A stretch of DNA of 64,000 bases. It comes from Nipponacmea schrenckii (Eukaryota; Mollusca; Gastropoda; Lottiidae). This document shows, in pieces, positions 22,691 through 34,065 of the stretch. The stretch spans positions 2,790,001 through 2,854,000 of the forward strand of contig JAUJPP010000011.1 of the NCBI GenBank assembly GCA_030562195.1, written 5' to 3'. Position 1 is the stretch's first letter. Each line of letters begins with the position of its first letter. The translations under genes and the position numbers were made by a program. The notes under the pieces were generated by a model. That model did no database searches. It was not told the DNA's origin and was given only the letters and a program-made list of their open reading frames with translations.

Positions 22691-22725
22691 TGTGCTGTGA
22701 TACTTCTAAATGTCGTTCAAGGATT
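22691..22725 (+). other. PLE-1 5'-end scrap
   Basis: TGTGATACTTCTAAATGTCG and the following bases match the 5' end and start codon region of the full minus-strand copy, then stop at the right target duplication. This places the start of a third, tandem copy directly behind the truncated one. Confidence 0.75.
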
Positions 22726-22735
22726 ATAACGATGA
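22726..22735. repeat. Target-site duplication, right copy
   Basis: ATAACGATGA, identical to 13426-13435. The host LINE endonuclease frame (DIVFPGHIQ) continues immediately after it. Confidence 0.8.
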
Positions 22736-24010
22736 TATTGTCTTCCCGGGACACATCCAACTAAAGAAAACTATACAAAAGCCTAAGGGGGCATTCCGTA
22801 ACTCTGGTGGTATTCTTGCTCTTGTCAGCACAGATATCTACAACCGTATTACAACGCACCAAAGTGTTTCTGATAACATTCTGTGGCTACTTTTACACTT
22901 AGATTGGATTAACTTTTGGTGTTGTCTATTTTCCCGCACCTCACTCATCTGTTTACTCTGAAGAACCCATCTTTAGTGTACTAGAAGATGAATGCTGCCA
23001 ACTTCGATCGATGTATCCAAATGCAAGAACTGGTAACGGTCATTCAAAAGATAACATAGTAAACGGTGATCCTAAATACTTACCAATTGACGAAGAGTTC
23101 GAGTACGATGCTGACTGGGATATTACAAGGGTATCACACGGTTCAATTATCAACAGCCGTGGTAAACAGCTTATTTCAAATATGTAATGGAAGACTCCAC
23201 TCAGATAAAGACAAGGGATAAATCACTTGCCTTGCAAACAATAGACAAAGTGTTGTAGATTACGTACTCTGTGGCAGTGAAACTATGAAATTATTTAGCA
23301 ATTTTGATATTCTACCCGAAATAGAATATACACATATGCCGATCTCATTAAAGGTAGATCGAAATATAAATGACTCTGAATTTACTCCTAACAAACCAAA
23401 ACTAATTTGGAACGTTAACAAGTGAAGATTATGTCCAAAATTGGGAATCAGTTAGAACGGAATTAGATAACATCCGCGAGTACTCTGATGTTCAAACCGC
23501 GTATACAGAATTCGTTAACATTTTACAAAAAAACCAAATGTTTCAATCTAAGACTACCAAGTGCCAACAAATCGAAAACTGGTTGGTTTGATTCGGACTG
23601 TAAGGAAGCAAGATCTGAAGTAAGGAAACAACTTCGCAAGTTTCATATCTCTAACTCAGTGGCGGACAGGGAACTACACTCTTCCTCGTGTAAATATTAT
23701 AAATCACCGTGAAAGGACAGGTCAGAGAAGGCATTTAATGCCTAGTGCAGCTCCCTGGAAGAAACATTAAGAACACATGATGGGAAACGGTTCTGGAGAG
23801 CTATCAAACCAAAAACAATCGTAAACAAAAACTCAATATCAGCAACAGATTGGACTTAACACTTTATACAGCACTTAAGTGGCGTAGATATATCACCCGA
23901 ATTTAAACAATATCTCTATAAACATTGATGATTATCTCGAAACCTACAAGGATGATCCATTAAATAATGAAATTAGCCTAAATAGAGGTAGGGGTGCATC
24001 AGTAAAAACG
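22736..24010 (+). pseudogene. Host LINE: rest of endonuclease and linker, truncated
   Basis: This continues the LINE fragment of 13.1-13.4 kb: DIVFPGHIQLKKT, FRNSGGILALVS, VVYFPAPHSSVYSEEP (partly in another frame), then DYVLCGSE and YTHMPISL, equivalent to the late endonuclease motifs. The linker follows (WFDSDCKEARSEVRKQLRKF, 23582 onward). The sequence fades out before any reverse transcriptase motif at about 24010. Several frameshifts and stops show it is old compared with the Penelope insertion. Confidence 0.65.
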
Positions 24011-24090
24011 CTGTGATTTGCATACTTTTTAGACAGGTTCATCCTGAGATGTTGTAAAACAAGTTAAGACAATAAACAAACATTGCCCCC

Positions 24091-24305
24091 CTGGACTCAG
24101 TCCAGTAAAACATTTTATGCTAATGATTGTGAATTTAGTCCGTTCTATTTTTAGAAATCCTCTTTCTCCCGTTCTATTTTTAAAACTCCTCTTTCTCCCT
24201 TCCTTTGGGGGTTTTTGCATGCCCATTTTTGACTAATTTTGGGTCTAGATTTGAAATATGATGTCTGAAATTGCATTTTCTTTCTTTTAGTGGACCAAGT
24301 CCAGG
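24091..24305. mobile_element. Small TIR element (about 213 bp)
   Basis: The ends are imperfect 22-bp inverted repeats. Left reads CTGGACTCAGTCCAGTAAAA; right, on the reverse strand, reads CTGGACTTGGTCCACTAAAA. Each end is itself a short palindrome (TGGACT-AGTCCA). The right end of this element is also the outer limit of the large inverted duplication; the matching point at 63722-63735 carries CTGGACTTAGTCCA. Confidence 0.6.
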
Positions 24306-24667
24306 TGACGGAAATATTCGCTCCACATTTCATGCCCGATCATGGATGTAGCAACCTGCAGAATAAAATACTCAACGTAATACTTGAAATATTTTGAAAT
24401 ATTAAATTTGTATAATAAAGTATATATTAATCAGTTGGCCTAAAAATAAGAATAAAACCCATTATAAATCAGAAAGACCTTACCATGTGCCCATACGGCA
24501 ATTTTGATGAATTTTAATTAGATTGAGCAGAGAGCAGTAAAATCATAATGATTTTTCGCCTTTTCTTTCAAACTACAACATTAATACAATATATAAGGAA
24601 CAAACTAAATCAGCGCTTAACTTCACATTAAGAATGTCCATTTACATTTTAAATGGTTTTATTTCAG

Positions 24668-24963
24668 AGACTGAAAGGTTACTATGAGTTACTATGATAG
24701 CTCAGCAACGTTGCTGACAAATCCCAAGGCTGAACATATTTCAGCGTCGACAAGAGTTCTAGATATAAAACGATATCAAATATGTTTTGTGGCAGTTAAT
24801 TTGTAGTGTGTTTTATTACTGTGTATTGGATGTAGCTGTTAGTTTCTGATTCCCATCTGAGCGACGGTTAGCACTGTTTAATAAGAATTACCAGGAACAG
24901 TGTTTACGGGGAGAGGTCCACATGCTACATTCGCAGTCGGAATATAACCAAACTAAGCAACAC
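24668..24963 (+). pseudogene. TNF-ligand first coding exon, pseudogene (left arm)
   Basis: The exon-like block is bounded by TTTCAG/AGACTGAA and AAGCAACAC/GTAAGT, the same boundary sequences as exon 1 of the intact TNF-like gene (TTTCAG/AGACTGAA, ATGAAACAC/GTAAGT). The translation aligns with it: SATLLTNPKAEHIS with SETLLKKAENVS, then a hydrophobic CFVAVNL...CVLLLC, then, after a frame change, AVSF and SEYNQTKQH with GVSF and SEYIQTMKH. Stops in the membrane segment and a frameshift kill it. No later TNF exon is visible nearby. Confidence 0.7.
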
Positions 24964-25599
24964 GTAAGTTTTATATTTTGATTTCACTACCAGTACTTTG
25001 ACAAATGCCTCATCTAGAATATATGATAACATTTTGTTTAATAATACATCATTCCACATTCGGAGAGTTCACGTAGCTATTTTGAATAATTACCCACTAT
25101 GATAAGTTAAGATATATATAAATTATCTGACAAAACAGTACTGTAAGTACCAACGATCTTAACCGCAAAACGATAAAGGTATTATAATAACATTTCAAGG
25201 GAGGTAACTAATGAATATATTCATGTGAAGAGGCGAACTTGCTCACAAACTTATCAGAATCGCATAAATCTTATATAGTCCCTAAAGACAATTAATTTTT
25301 TCGTAACAAATTTGGAAATGGGACAGGTTTTTTTATGCTTGATTAAATTTAATACTTTTCTATGCTCTTTGTATGAATAAATTAAGGACATTGATATTTG
25401 ATCAATATTAACTTTACTTTCTTCATACAATAAATAGATTAACTTTATTTTACTTCCTGTCCTTAGTCATTTTTTAAATTTAAATCTTTTATTTATTAAA
25501 CTGATTTATCAAGTTCTTTCTAATGTCTAATTTGTATAACAAAGGTTTTAATTTAAACCAAAATCTCTCTTTGTCTTTGATGCCATAGGAATGAACAAA

Positions 25600-26075
25600 G
25601 TTAGGAAATCCTTTATAATTTCTTCCAGGACATTTCAAGAGGCTTTGCTTTAAGTGAAGCTTTCACTAAATCTATGACATATGTCTTTTGGTTTTTTTCC
25701 TTTTGACGAACAGGATGTTGAGCCTCAAAACGAAGAAAAAACGCATCTAAAGACTTCCGCCATTTACCAACAACCAGTCCATGGCGATCAACTGTGTCAG
25801 ATGTCAACCTACCGGTCTTGCGCAAACTTGTAATGAATCCTTGATTAGGTAATCATTAACCAAATCCATTGGTAAATTCTTATTCCTGCCAGCAGAATAA
25901 TTTACTGTTCTATTCCACATGACATCTTCTCTGAGCTTTGATGGTAGTAAATTCTTATTAACAATATTTGCAAACATTTGAAACAGACTTGTGAAGTCAC
26001 GAATATACTGGCCGAGACAACAGGTTTTAATGGAGTGGAGAAATAGAGGTGTCTCTCTAAGGCCTCAGTTAAAAC
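25600..26075 (-). pseudogene. DUF6589-like protein fragment (left arm)
   Basis: Minus-strand frames give QYIRDFTSLFQMFANIVNKN, LPSKLREDVMWNRTVNYSAG and NKNLPMDLVNDYL, then after a one-base shift FITSLRKTGRLTSDTVDRHG and VVGKWRKSLDAFFLRFEAQH. The WNRTVN..G..KNLPMDL pattern resembles the C-terminal conserved part of DUF6589 proteins, which are abundant and probably transposon-related in molluscs and cnidarians. I assign this by memory of the pattern only. The right arm keeps a shorter copy with a deletion. Confidence 0.4.
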
Positions 26076-26555
26076 TAATACAGTGTCTTTAGTCCTGAAT
26101 GGTGGGGGAGGGGGTCAGTTATTATATACCATTTCTCATCAGTAGTTAATAGTGGATCAACTGCTTTTGAAAGGCTCGTTTTTCACCTTAACATGAGTTG
26201 CTTCCTTTTAGCCTTTCTATATATGTTTATGTTTATTTTTGGGTATAGTAAGGAATTTATAAAATTGAGTTATTTCCCTTTTGTTTGTGGCAGCCTCCAT
26301 ATCTCCGTTTCTTTAAATTCGAGTCCAACTCTTAACACATGTAGTTGAAGCGAGTTTCTTGCTAGGCGAGCAGTTACCTTTACCATTTTAGCTTACAAGA
26401 ATACAATAATGAGACCAGCGTGTACAATTGTAGAGAGCTCCTCTTGGCACGCTGGTTCAAACGGGTATGCCACTCCTGACTAATGTGACTATTGCGCCCT
26501 GTCACATACTTTCCATATTTTTCCGTAACGGTTGCAGAACAGGTTTATTCTTTAC

Positions 26556-27125
26556 CTGGGACATTGCCCCTCCAGTATGTACTTTGGCCCCTTGCGGTCC
26601 ACCAGTACGGTCTTTGCCTTTGCGATGCTCCTTCAACCAATTGAAACCTCGGATGTTCGTCGTCGGTATCATTTGCCAGATCGTCTTCAAATGTACTGAA
26701 ATTACAAAAAGAGAAACAATTTATACACAAGAACAGGTGAAAATGACTTCTTATAGTTACATAATGGGCAAAAGGCGTCTATTTTTTTTCTAAATGTATT
26801 TTGTAAGTTTAAGCTTTAAATATACTCACTCTTCTGCAATATCTCCTGTATGGGTGTAAGGGGTGGTGCAAGTTTCTTCTGTTTCCTCTTGTTATTCCAT
26901 AACACCGTCGGGTATACCGATGTTGTTCAAAGCTGGAGGAACATCATCATCTTCACATTTGGCACTTTTCCATTGGACCTCTCGACATTCCCTGTTCAGA
27001 CGCCTGTATTCTTCCATGGATAGGTTAATATTACAGGTTCGGTGCTGCCATTTCTTGCACACGTCGCATGACAAAGCCTCTTGACGGGGACGCAGCTCAG
27101 ACGAACGTATGATACAATCAGACAT
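26556..27125 (-). pseudogene. PHD-like zinc-finger gene (left arm copy)
   Basis: Two exons are split by a GT-AG intron as in the right-arm copy. Exon 1 starts at ATG 27125 with C-x2-C...H-x2-C (ALSCDVCKKWQHRTC) and VQWKSAKCED; exon 2 (about 26698-26556) gives HPRFQLVEGASQRQRPYWW and ends at a CCCAG/GTAAAG donor. A TAA after DGVME in exon 1 truncates it, while the right copy reads through with a leucine. Exon 2 here keeps six codons (LANDTD region) that the right copy lacks. Confidence 0.6.
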
Positions 27126-27261
27126 TTTCAGACGTAATAGAATGAATGTCGAGTAAGATTCGTATACGTATATATAATATTCAGATAAGAAGCCAAATAA
27201 TCGGATATCAATAAAAGGCGAAACAAGGTAAAGATTATACAGGGGGAGGGGGGTTGCAATA

Positions 27262-28205
27262 GTGACGCATTATTCTCTGAGATTTTGTGGGTGGATAGTA
27301 ATGGATATCGTATTATTGACTAATTTGCGGGGGGGGGGGGAGTTATTATTGATAATGAATGATTCTCGTAGGTGGTCAAGTTCATCTTCTAGTAGGTCAA
27401 TCCCACATACATTGTGTGCTCTCCGAGTGAGGGTTGAAATTATACCTTGTTTGATCTTAGTTGGATGATTTGATTTATAATGAATAAATTGGTCTGTTGG
27501 TTTTCTATAGATATCTGTTCAAATGGTACCTGAGGTTATGTCAACTAAAACGTTCAGAAAGGGGAGTTTACAGTTAGTTTCTGTTTCGGATGAATGCAGT
27601 TCAAATGATTGATTAGGTTGGTTGGATCATGGTCTTCATCTAATACTACAAAGATATCATCCACTTTTCTGAGCCAAGAGAGAGTTTGGAAAGGAGCTGT
27701 TCTTAGAGCGTTGTCTTCGAATTCTGTCCTGTAAAATTATGTGATAAGGGGGCTTATTGGGGATCCCATTGGGAGACCATGTTGCTGCTCGTATAAATCG
27801 GATTTCCTAGTTAAATAGGTCGAGTTTAAACACAGTTCCAAAAGGGTGATGATGCTGTCAACTTTCAAGTCAGCATTAATACACGGTTGGTTTTCAATTT
27901 TAGTTTTAACAATTTGTAAGGCTTCATCAAACTGTATATTTGTGAACAGATCTACCACATCATAACTAATTAACTTGCCCGAGGTATACTTAGATTTAAA
28001 TGTTTCACAAAATCTAGTAGAATCACTTATAAAGGACGATTTTGTTTTTCCAAGCAGTGCCAAGAGTTTAGCTAAATATTTGGAAGTATTATATAGAGCA
28101 CTACCACGGGAGCATACTAATAGACGTCTTTGTGTATCTTGATTTGAGCCTTAGCTGTTGGGTGATTCGTAGGTTTGTTTATCAATTTCCCTTCAAGCAA
28201 GTCAA
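27262..28205 (-). pseudogene. PLE-2 reverse transcriptase fragment (left arm)
   Basis: A second Penelope-like family. Reading right to left: SYDVVDLFTNIQFDEALQ (motif A, near 27960), GLPMGSPISPLIT (motif B, near 27760), then in other frames WLRKVDDIFVVLD (motif C, near 27690-27640) and YRKPTDQFIHYK. 5'-truncated near 28205. The GIY-YIG domain is missing here because the left arm lacks that stretch. Sequence differs clearly from PLE-1. Confidence 0.8.
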
Positions 28206-29580
28206 TTGTTAAATCAAAATCTTGTACAAAATACGACGCAATCTAGAATTATATTTTTATTGTCGTGGATGTAGAGAATGATCATGAGGTGTTAAAACTG
28301 GTAAATATGGTCCCTTTCACGCGAAACTACCACCAATATATATAATAATATAAAGATATTCATGAGATACAAACAGATCGATTGGTGCATGAACAAATAA
28401 ACCTGTTAAAATACAAGAAACAGATCTTTCATATTTGACGAGGTTTTCCATCTAACACCATTACGTGACCTACATGAAGTTCTAGGTTTGTGTGTCTAGA
28501 AAGTCTGAGGTATATTACTAGAACGGACTAGTCGGACACAGTTGTTGACAGTAATTATTTATATTTGGACTGTTCATTATTAAAGTTATCATTCTCATAC
28601 ATACCAAAACAAATTTGATTTATTCAATTTATTTAGGTTACTGGTGTGACAAAAGAGTATAATATTCTAAACAATAAAACCTCTAAAAGAATGATTCATA
28701 CGACCTTGATTGCGCAGTCAATATTAGAGATTAGCCCCCGACCTTTACCCTTTTTTATGTTGAAATATATCCTTGTGTTTGGTCTTTTATGATTGTGTTA
28801 GAAACATAATGTATCTATTATGGGTATTTTATGCAACTTGATTTTATCAGGGTGTATCCTTTTTTTCAGATCGTGATATTTACTTACCAAGGTATAACGA
28901 AAACAGAATGTTCTAGTATTAAGGTAAAACAAAGAATATGTTTACCTCTGACCAGATCGCTTTTTCTTTAACATTAGTCTTCTAATACAAAACTGCCTTT
29001 ATAACGGTATCCGAAATCTATAATAATTGACAGAATCTTTGACCTAATGTGACTGAAATAAAATAATCGAATAAAAAATTCATTTCTTACTATACAGTTA
29101 GCTGGAAATATACAAATATTTCCTTTTCGCTTTTTAATATTTGGCTACCTTGTATCAGACAACTTATAGCAGCTAGCTGGTTCTTCTATAAATGTCTTAT
29201 TGCATTACTTTTGTGTAACGTGGTGACTGGTCTCTATAGTGAAATACCTGAAAAAGATAGAAACATCTATTTAGATTGAAATCTGTGGGTAAATCTTTTT
29301 AACCAAGGGAAAATGTGAACAGAGCTTTGATGAATATATTTCTTGTTAAAGGGAGTTTGTCAAAATATCCTCAGGTTGGGGTAATTTGTACCTTTAAATC
29401 TATTCAAAACGCTTCTTTGAAATGACTGTATGTATATCTCCTGATCTATTAGATATACAAGCCTCAAATTTGTACCGTGAATATACATTTTGTCTGTAGC
29501 CGTCCTAAACTATTTCTGGCCTAAACCGTAAATATACATTTATAAGGTACTGATAAAAAGCCGTCCTAATAGTTACGTAA
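28206..29580. other. No gene seen
   Basis: AT-rich sequence. A short piece near 29440-29490 (CTCCTGATCTATTAGATATA, then CAAATTTGTACCGTGAATAT) matches a part of the Helitron-like R1 repeat family. Confidence 0.4.
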
Positions 29581-29584
29581 ACAT

Positions 29585-32500
29585 ATTATACAGAGTGGCA
29601 GCTCTGAACGTAATAGTTTATCAGATATGATAATAACCCGTGTATGCTTCACTTTAGTTTAATATTTATATAATACAAGTTATTTTCTTCTACGCCAGAT
29701 TTATTGTATACGTGTAAATAATTACAGTAATTGATACTATTTATACGGGAGATTAAATGTACGAGGGGCAAAGAATTGTAAATGGGTAAAATTCTTTTAT
29801 CTTCATATGCATCAGACAGTTAAAAGATTATAAAAGTGATAAAAAACGACACTGATTCATTCAGTAATTGAATACAATCAGTTGAAACAGGTCGAATCGA
29901 GTAAGACGGATCTTAAGGTAACTCATTTAACTTTATCAAATACATTATATTTTCAGATATTACCTATGTCATAATTTTGAGTTTTTAAAAATAGTGTTGT
30001 TGCCTTTAGGTCTATGAAATAAAAAACCTTCAGTCACACCATTGTTTTCTGGGGTGATCAATGTACAATATTTCATTAAAATCTGTCAAGAATTGTACCT
30101 TAGCGTTCAGTATATTCCAAATAAAATTCACATGCACTTGTACGGATTTAAAGTAGATTGTTAACAGGGGAGACTTTGGATAATATTATTAATCTTATCT
30201 CGATAAAAAAAATATTAGGCGTTACCCAAGCATGATATAACATCTTAATGTACAGTTGTAATTGCATGTACAGACATGTTTAGGTAGTATTCTTAAACTT
30301 GAAAACAAGCGATATTAAAGTACTCAATCCGTATATATGATATTATAAATTCACACGTCCTAATAACTTGTACATTTAAAGTTTAAAAATCAAGCGTTTT
30401 CATTAAACATCAAATAGCCATCTTTATAAATATTGTTATTTCAAACTTGCAGGTCATACATTTTGATTTCTTTTAAATTGATAATCTATTCATGTCGAGT
30501 AGTAATTATTAACGGGTAAGTCATACGTAAAATATAAAATTGACGATAAAATAAGATTCCTAGTCTCAGAAATAGAAATTGGACACATTCGTAATTACGT
30601 TTTAGCGAAAATGGATTTCATACCTTTAGATTCTATATATTCTTGGATTTTGTGTCAATCCCTTGGGGCGTATGTAGCGCTCGTTCTTAACCTAAACTTT
30701 GACTAAAGTTAGATTTAAGTCGAACTGTATATGTGCACCGCCCGCTCGAAAGAGGGAGCATGCTAAACATTTAGCCCATAAAGAGAAACATAGACTCTTT
30801 ATTTTACATAGGTATATATACAAGGACATGGCCATAACTTTAATATCTAGTTTATAAGTCTTTGCTTTAGACTCTCCTTTGAAATTTGAAAACAGTTGTA
30901 TCGAGAATTGTATGCTTTTGTGACTGAAGTTGGTCGTTAGTTTGGTACTGTTTTGGTAATTGTTCGAAATGTAGCATAGGGAACGACTGGGATCTGCTTT
31001 AGGGTGGGGATGGTCTGGGTACACATCCTGACTTGAATGTAGAAGTCGGAATGGTTTGTTAGTTCAAAGACAGACATAAGAAAGATCAGCGGAACCTAGG
31101 TCAAGTGGTGAAGATTCAGATCGCGTCGAAGAGGATTCTGAAAGGGAGAAAAGAAGGATGGTGCCATGGTGCCTTCTCAACGAGATATTTACCCCTGCTG
31201 GATTAGGAGTTGGTATGCGTTTAATTCGATAACGTGGTGACTAATAATTGGCGTTGATCATTGTCATGTCCATTTCAGCAGGTAAATGATTAAGACACTG
31301 TTAAACTGGGAAGAACACCTAATCAAAGGGCTCGATAGGCTGGTGGTAATCTTAAGATGGGTAGGTTGGTCGGTGATGGGGTTGGATGGAATACAGGGCC
31401 GTTTTATGGTACGTAATGTTGGTTTGGTGGGCGATTAGCGTTATGATTTCTGGTTTTTTTGCCAGTGTTGGACAGAAAAAATTATGTTTGATAATTGACA
31501 CGCAATATTCGAAAAATTGTGAATCAAATTTTAGTTTTTGTACCATTAAATGTACACAAAAGATTGTATTGACCTGTTACACAAAGTGACTTTTATCACA
31601 TAATATATTCAACTAAGAATAGATCGAATGATAACAGATATAATTATACGCACGAGTTATCATATACTTACAAAATATTACATTACGCAAGATTGATATA
31701 TGAACGAGCCAAATTTGTTATTTATGAATGCAGTTCGAGTCGACGCAAGACGTACGTTTTAGAGGTAACAGTTTTAACTTTTAAATACATAATTTATTTT
31801 CAGATATTAATTTATTTTCAGATATTAACTACGTATCAATCTATGTGTGAATTAAAGAGAGTGATTGAATCTCAAATCGAAAATATTTAAAATGATTTAT
31901 TTTCCTTGTTCTTGAAATCGCAAACAGTCGTATTCTAAGCACTCTATAAATTTCTAGGTAGATGTCTTTCACAAAAACATTAATGAGGTTTTGACATTTT
32001 CGGAGGTCAATCGGACCTGTGTCTCGGAAACGGGAATTATTCAGTTAAACGTATCAGTAATATAACTCTTAGCTCATCGTTGGATTTTGATAATCTAGAT
32101 AAACGCACGCTGATAGGTGACAAGAACAATAGGGTTAACTCTTGTCGACTACTTATAAATAGGACAGAGTTATATCGTTCATTGGATCTCCAGGTTGGAA
32201 GTCGATGATAAAACATAATAATCAGAGAATAAATCAGAAATGAAATGGAGTTTTACATCCTTCTTTTCTGACGAATAAATCAGAACCTGTTAATTTCAAA
32301 ATGGTGCCATAGATCAACCCATATCTCATCATAGAATAAATCCGATTCAGACCACTGTAAAACAATATCAGACAGGCAACTCTGTTTCTGAGTTTTCACA
32401 AAAACATTGATAAGGTTTTAAAATTCTAGGACCTCGGTCTCAGAAACTAATAGATAATAGTATGCATAGCTGGAAATTGTAGCCTACAAATCATTGTTTA
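29585..32500 (+). repeat. Promoter-like dispersed repeat, copies 2 and 3
   Basis: 29585-29960 matches 12640-13070. 31380-32500 matches 39220-39900 and parts of 33.7-35.7 kb. Each contains a donor-like AGGTAAC followed 45-60 bases later by TTTTCAGATATT. In copy 3 the acceptor-like TTTTCAGATATTAA is doubled, and it leads to a short frame (CELKRVIESQIENI) and a stop. All copies point the same way. Confidence 0.55.
30500..31380. other. No gene seen
   Basis: Weak open frames only; no domain or repeat boundary identified. Confidence 0.35.
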
Positions 32501-32651
32501 TCCAGAATTATACTTGTAAGAAAGTTACATTGATGAGTCGACGTTTTTAAACTGGAAATGTGATCAATGTGTTTTAAACGAAAATAAAGAAGATTTATAG
32601 ACATGACACCGTCAGTGTGAGGTGAACATCGAGACTCTTTATATAGTATTA

Positions 32652-33010
32652 TTAAAGGGATAGATAGATAATAGGTGTTAGAATGAACATAAAATATTAA
32701 TTCTCAAGAATGGTCAATATGAGTATATATTCATCAGTGAACTTACCTGATGTCAAAAAGTAACAAAATCCCTTAAAATCTGGAAAACTCACAAAACTAA
32801 GTCATATTTGAAAAACGCTTAATTAATTTATTAAGAGTTTTTCAATAATCAAATACATCTTTATGGATAATTATTTAGTTTTTGGGATAATTATTTTGCT
32901 TTTTATGTTATTTATGAAAGAAGGTATATGTACTGATGAAATGAGCTCTTATTGGCCAAGTTTAAAATTTTAAAAGTTTATGTTCATTCTAAGACCTATT
33001 ATCCCTTTAA
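32652..33010. mobile_element. TTAA-flanked MITE (family T, 351 bp)
   Basis: TTAA (32652-32655) then AGGGAT..., and at the other end CCTATTATCCCT then TTAA (33007-33010). Inverted similarity reaches about 30 bases inward (GTTAGAATGAACATAAA against TTTATGTTCATTCTAAG). The left end carries an extra GATAGATA insertion. Same family as 5554-6506. Confidence 0.75.
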
Positions 33011-33410
33011 AAACTCTCTGTTTATCGACGTGTTAGTACGAAGTAAAACTCCATCCAACTCCACTCATTTTCGCACCCAGACTGACATTTGTCTCTCATT
33101 TAGCATTATAGTATTCTAGATTATCCTTGTAAGTTGTATTTCAACCCTCTTATCATAGAATTTGATCAAGAATGTTTAATCTACCTTTTTCTTTTCCGGG
33201 TTGACATAGGGCACGTCAATATTACTTAAGGTACTTTTATACATTGAAATATTACCTCATCAATAACAAAACATAAGTGAATTATATTTAAGTTTCGTAT
33301 CATTATATTAAGGTTACTGTGGTGTCATAAAGAGTTGAGAATAATTAAAACAAACCGAATACACAATGAATCATATTATTAACATTTCTACTATCAGTTC
33401 TGCTTTCTTA

Positions 33411-33426
33411 TATATATATATATATA
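33411..33426. repeat. (TA)n microsatellite
   Basis: Short run of TA dinucleotides. Confidence 0.8.
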
Positions 33427-33729
33427 AACTGTTCCTCTATGGAGGTATTGTTTGATATCAGGACTGGAACATTGAATAATTAGGCCATCTAATTCTGGGC
33501 ATCCTTGGACCTGATTAACGACCAGAACCATCATAGAGTTATAGTTTATTGCTTATATTTACGTTTTCAGATCATACCACTTTATTTGTGTTATCTTTCT
33601 AATACGCTCCGAAAAATAACGCACTTAAAAGGTTTATATAAAGCTAAGTTTACTCAACTTCAAACAGTGATTATATAAGTTCGTACGATGATAATAGGGC
33701 CGTCCTAGGGTACGTGACGTCGGTTTGGT

Positions 33730-34065
33730 GGGCGATTAGTGTTACGATTTCTGGCTTTTTGCTACTGGTTGGAAAAGGAAATTGTATTTGACAACTTACA
33801 CGCCATATATGTCTGGAGGAATTCGAGATTAAACTTCATTTTTGTTTCATTCCATTGTATAAAGAATGAGTTATTTATGTTTGTGGCGGTAACACACCAA
33901 TAATATATAGGATTACATTTGTTTTACATTGAATAATGAGCAGTGTATTCTATGGGCCAGACATGGCTACATACCTTACTGTCATAATTTTATGTTTTCA
34001 TATTTTTGTAAATGTGGTATTTTCATGACTGTGATGCCCCCTCTCGAGTTAGCATCCAGAATAAT
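33730..34065 (+). repeat. Segmental duplication unit A, copy 1
   Basis: From GGTTTGGTGGGCGATTAG to GAGTTAGCATCCAGAATAA, nearly identical to 35824-36167. A more diverged relative is at 31407-31560. No coding function seen. Confidence 0.8.

Larger units (their letters stand above)
13436..22725. mobile_element. Penelope-like composite (PLE-1), head-to-head copies
   Basis: Between the two 10-bp target copies lie: a full-length PLE on the minus strand (3' end at 13436, ORF start at 21448), interrupted by a LINE at about 14915-20180; an inverted 5'-truncated copy of the same element on the plus strand (about 21501-22690); and a 35-base start of another plus-strand copy (22691-22725) whose TGTGATACTTCTAAATGTCG matches the true 5' end of the minus copy. 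Truncated partner copies next to a full copy are characteristic of Penelope elements. Confidence 0.8.
24291..28205. repeat. Large inverted duplication, left arm
   Basis: 24291-27868 matches the reverse complement of 57411-63735 apart from indels. Shared content: TNF-ligand pseudo-exon, DUF6589-like fragment, PHD-like gene and PLE-2. The left arm lacks about 2.8 kb present at 58034-60872 in the right arm (Crypton and PLE GIY-YIG part) and has about 170 extra bases near 25290-25460. PLE-2 continues to about 28205; the corresponding sequence on the right is hidden by the assembly gap. Confidence 0.85.

Noticed and set aside
26420..26470. GGCACGCTGGTTCAAAC, reminiscent of a tRNA T-loop
   Set aside because: No acceptor stem or anticodon arm can be folded around it in either inverted arm.
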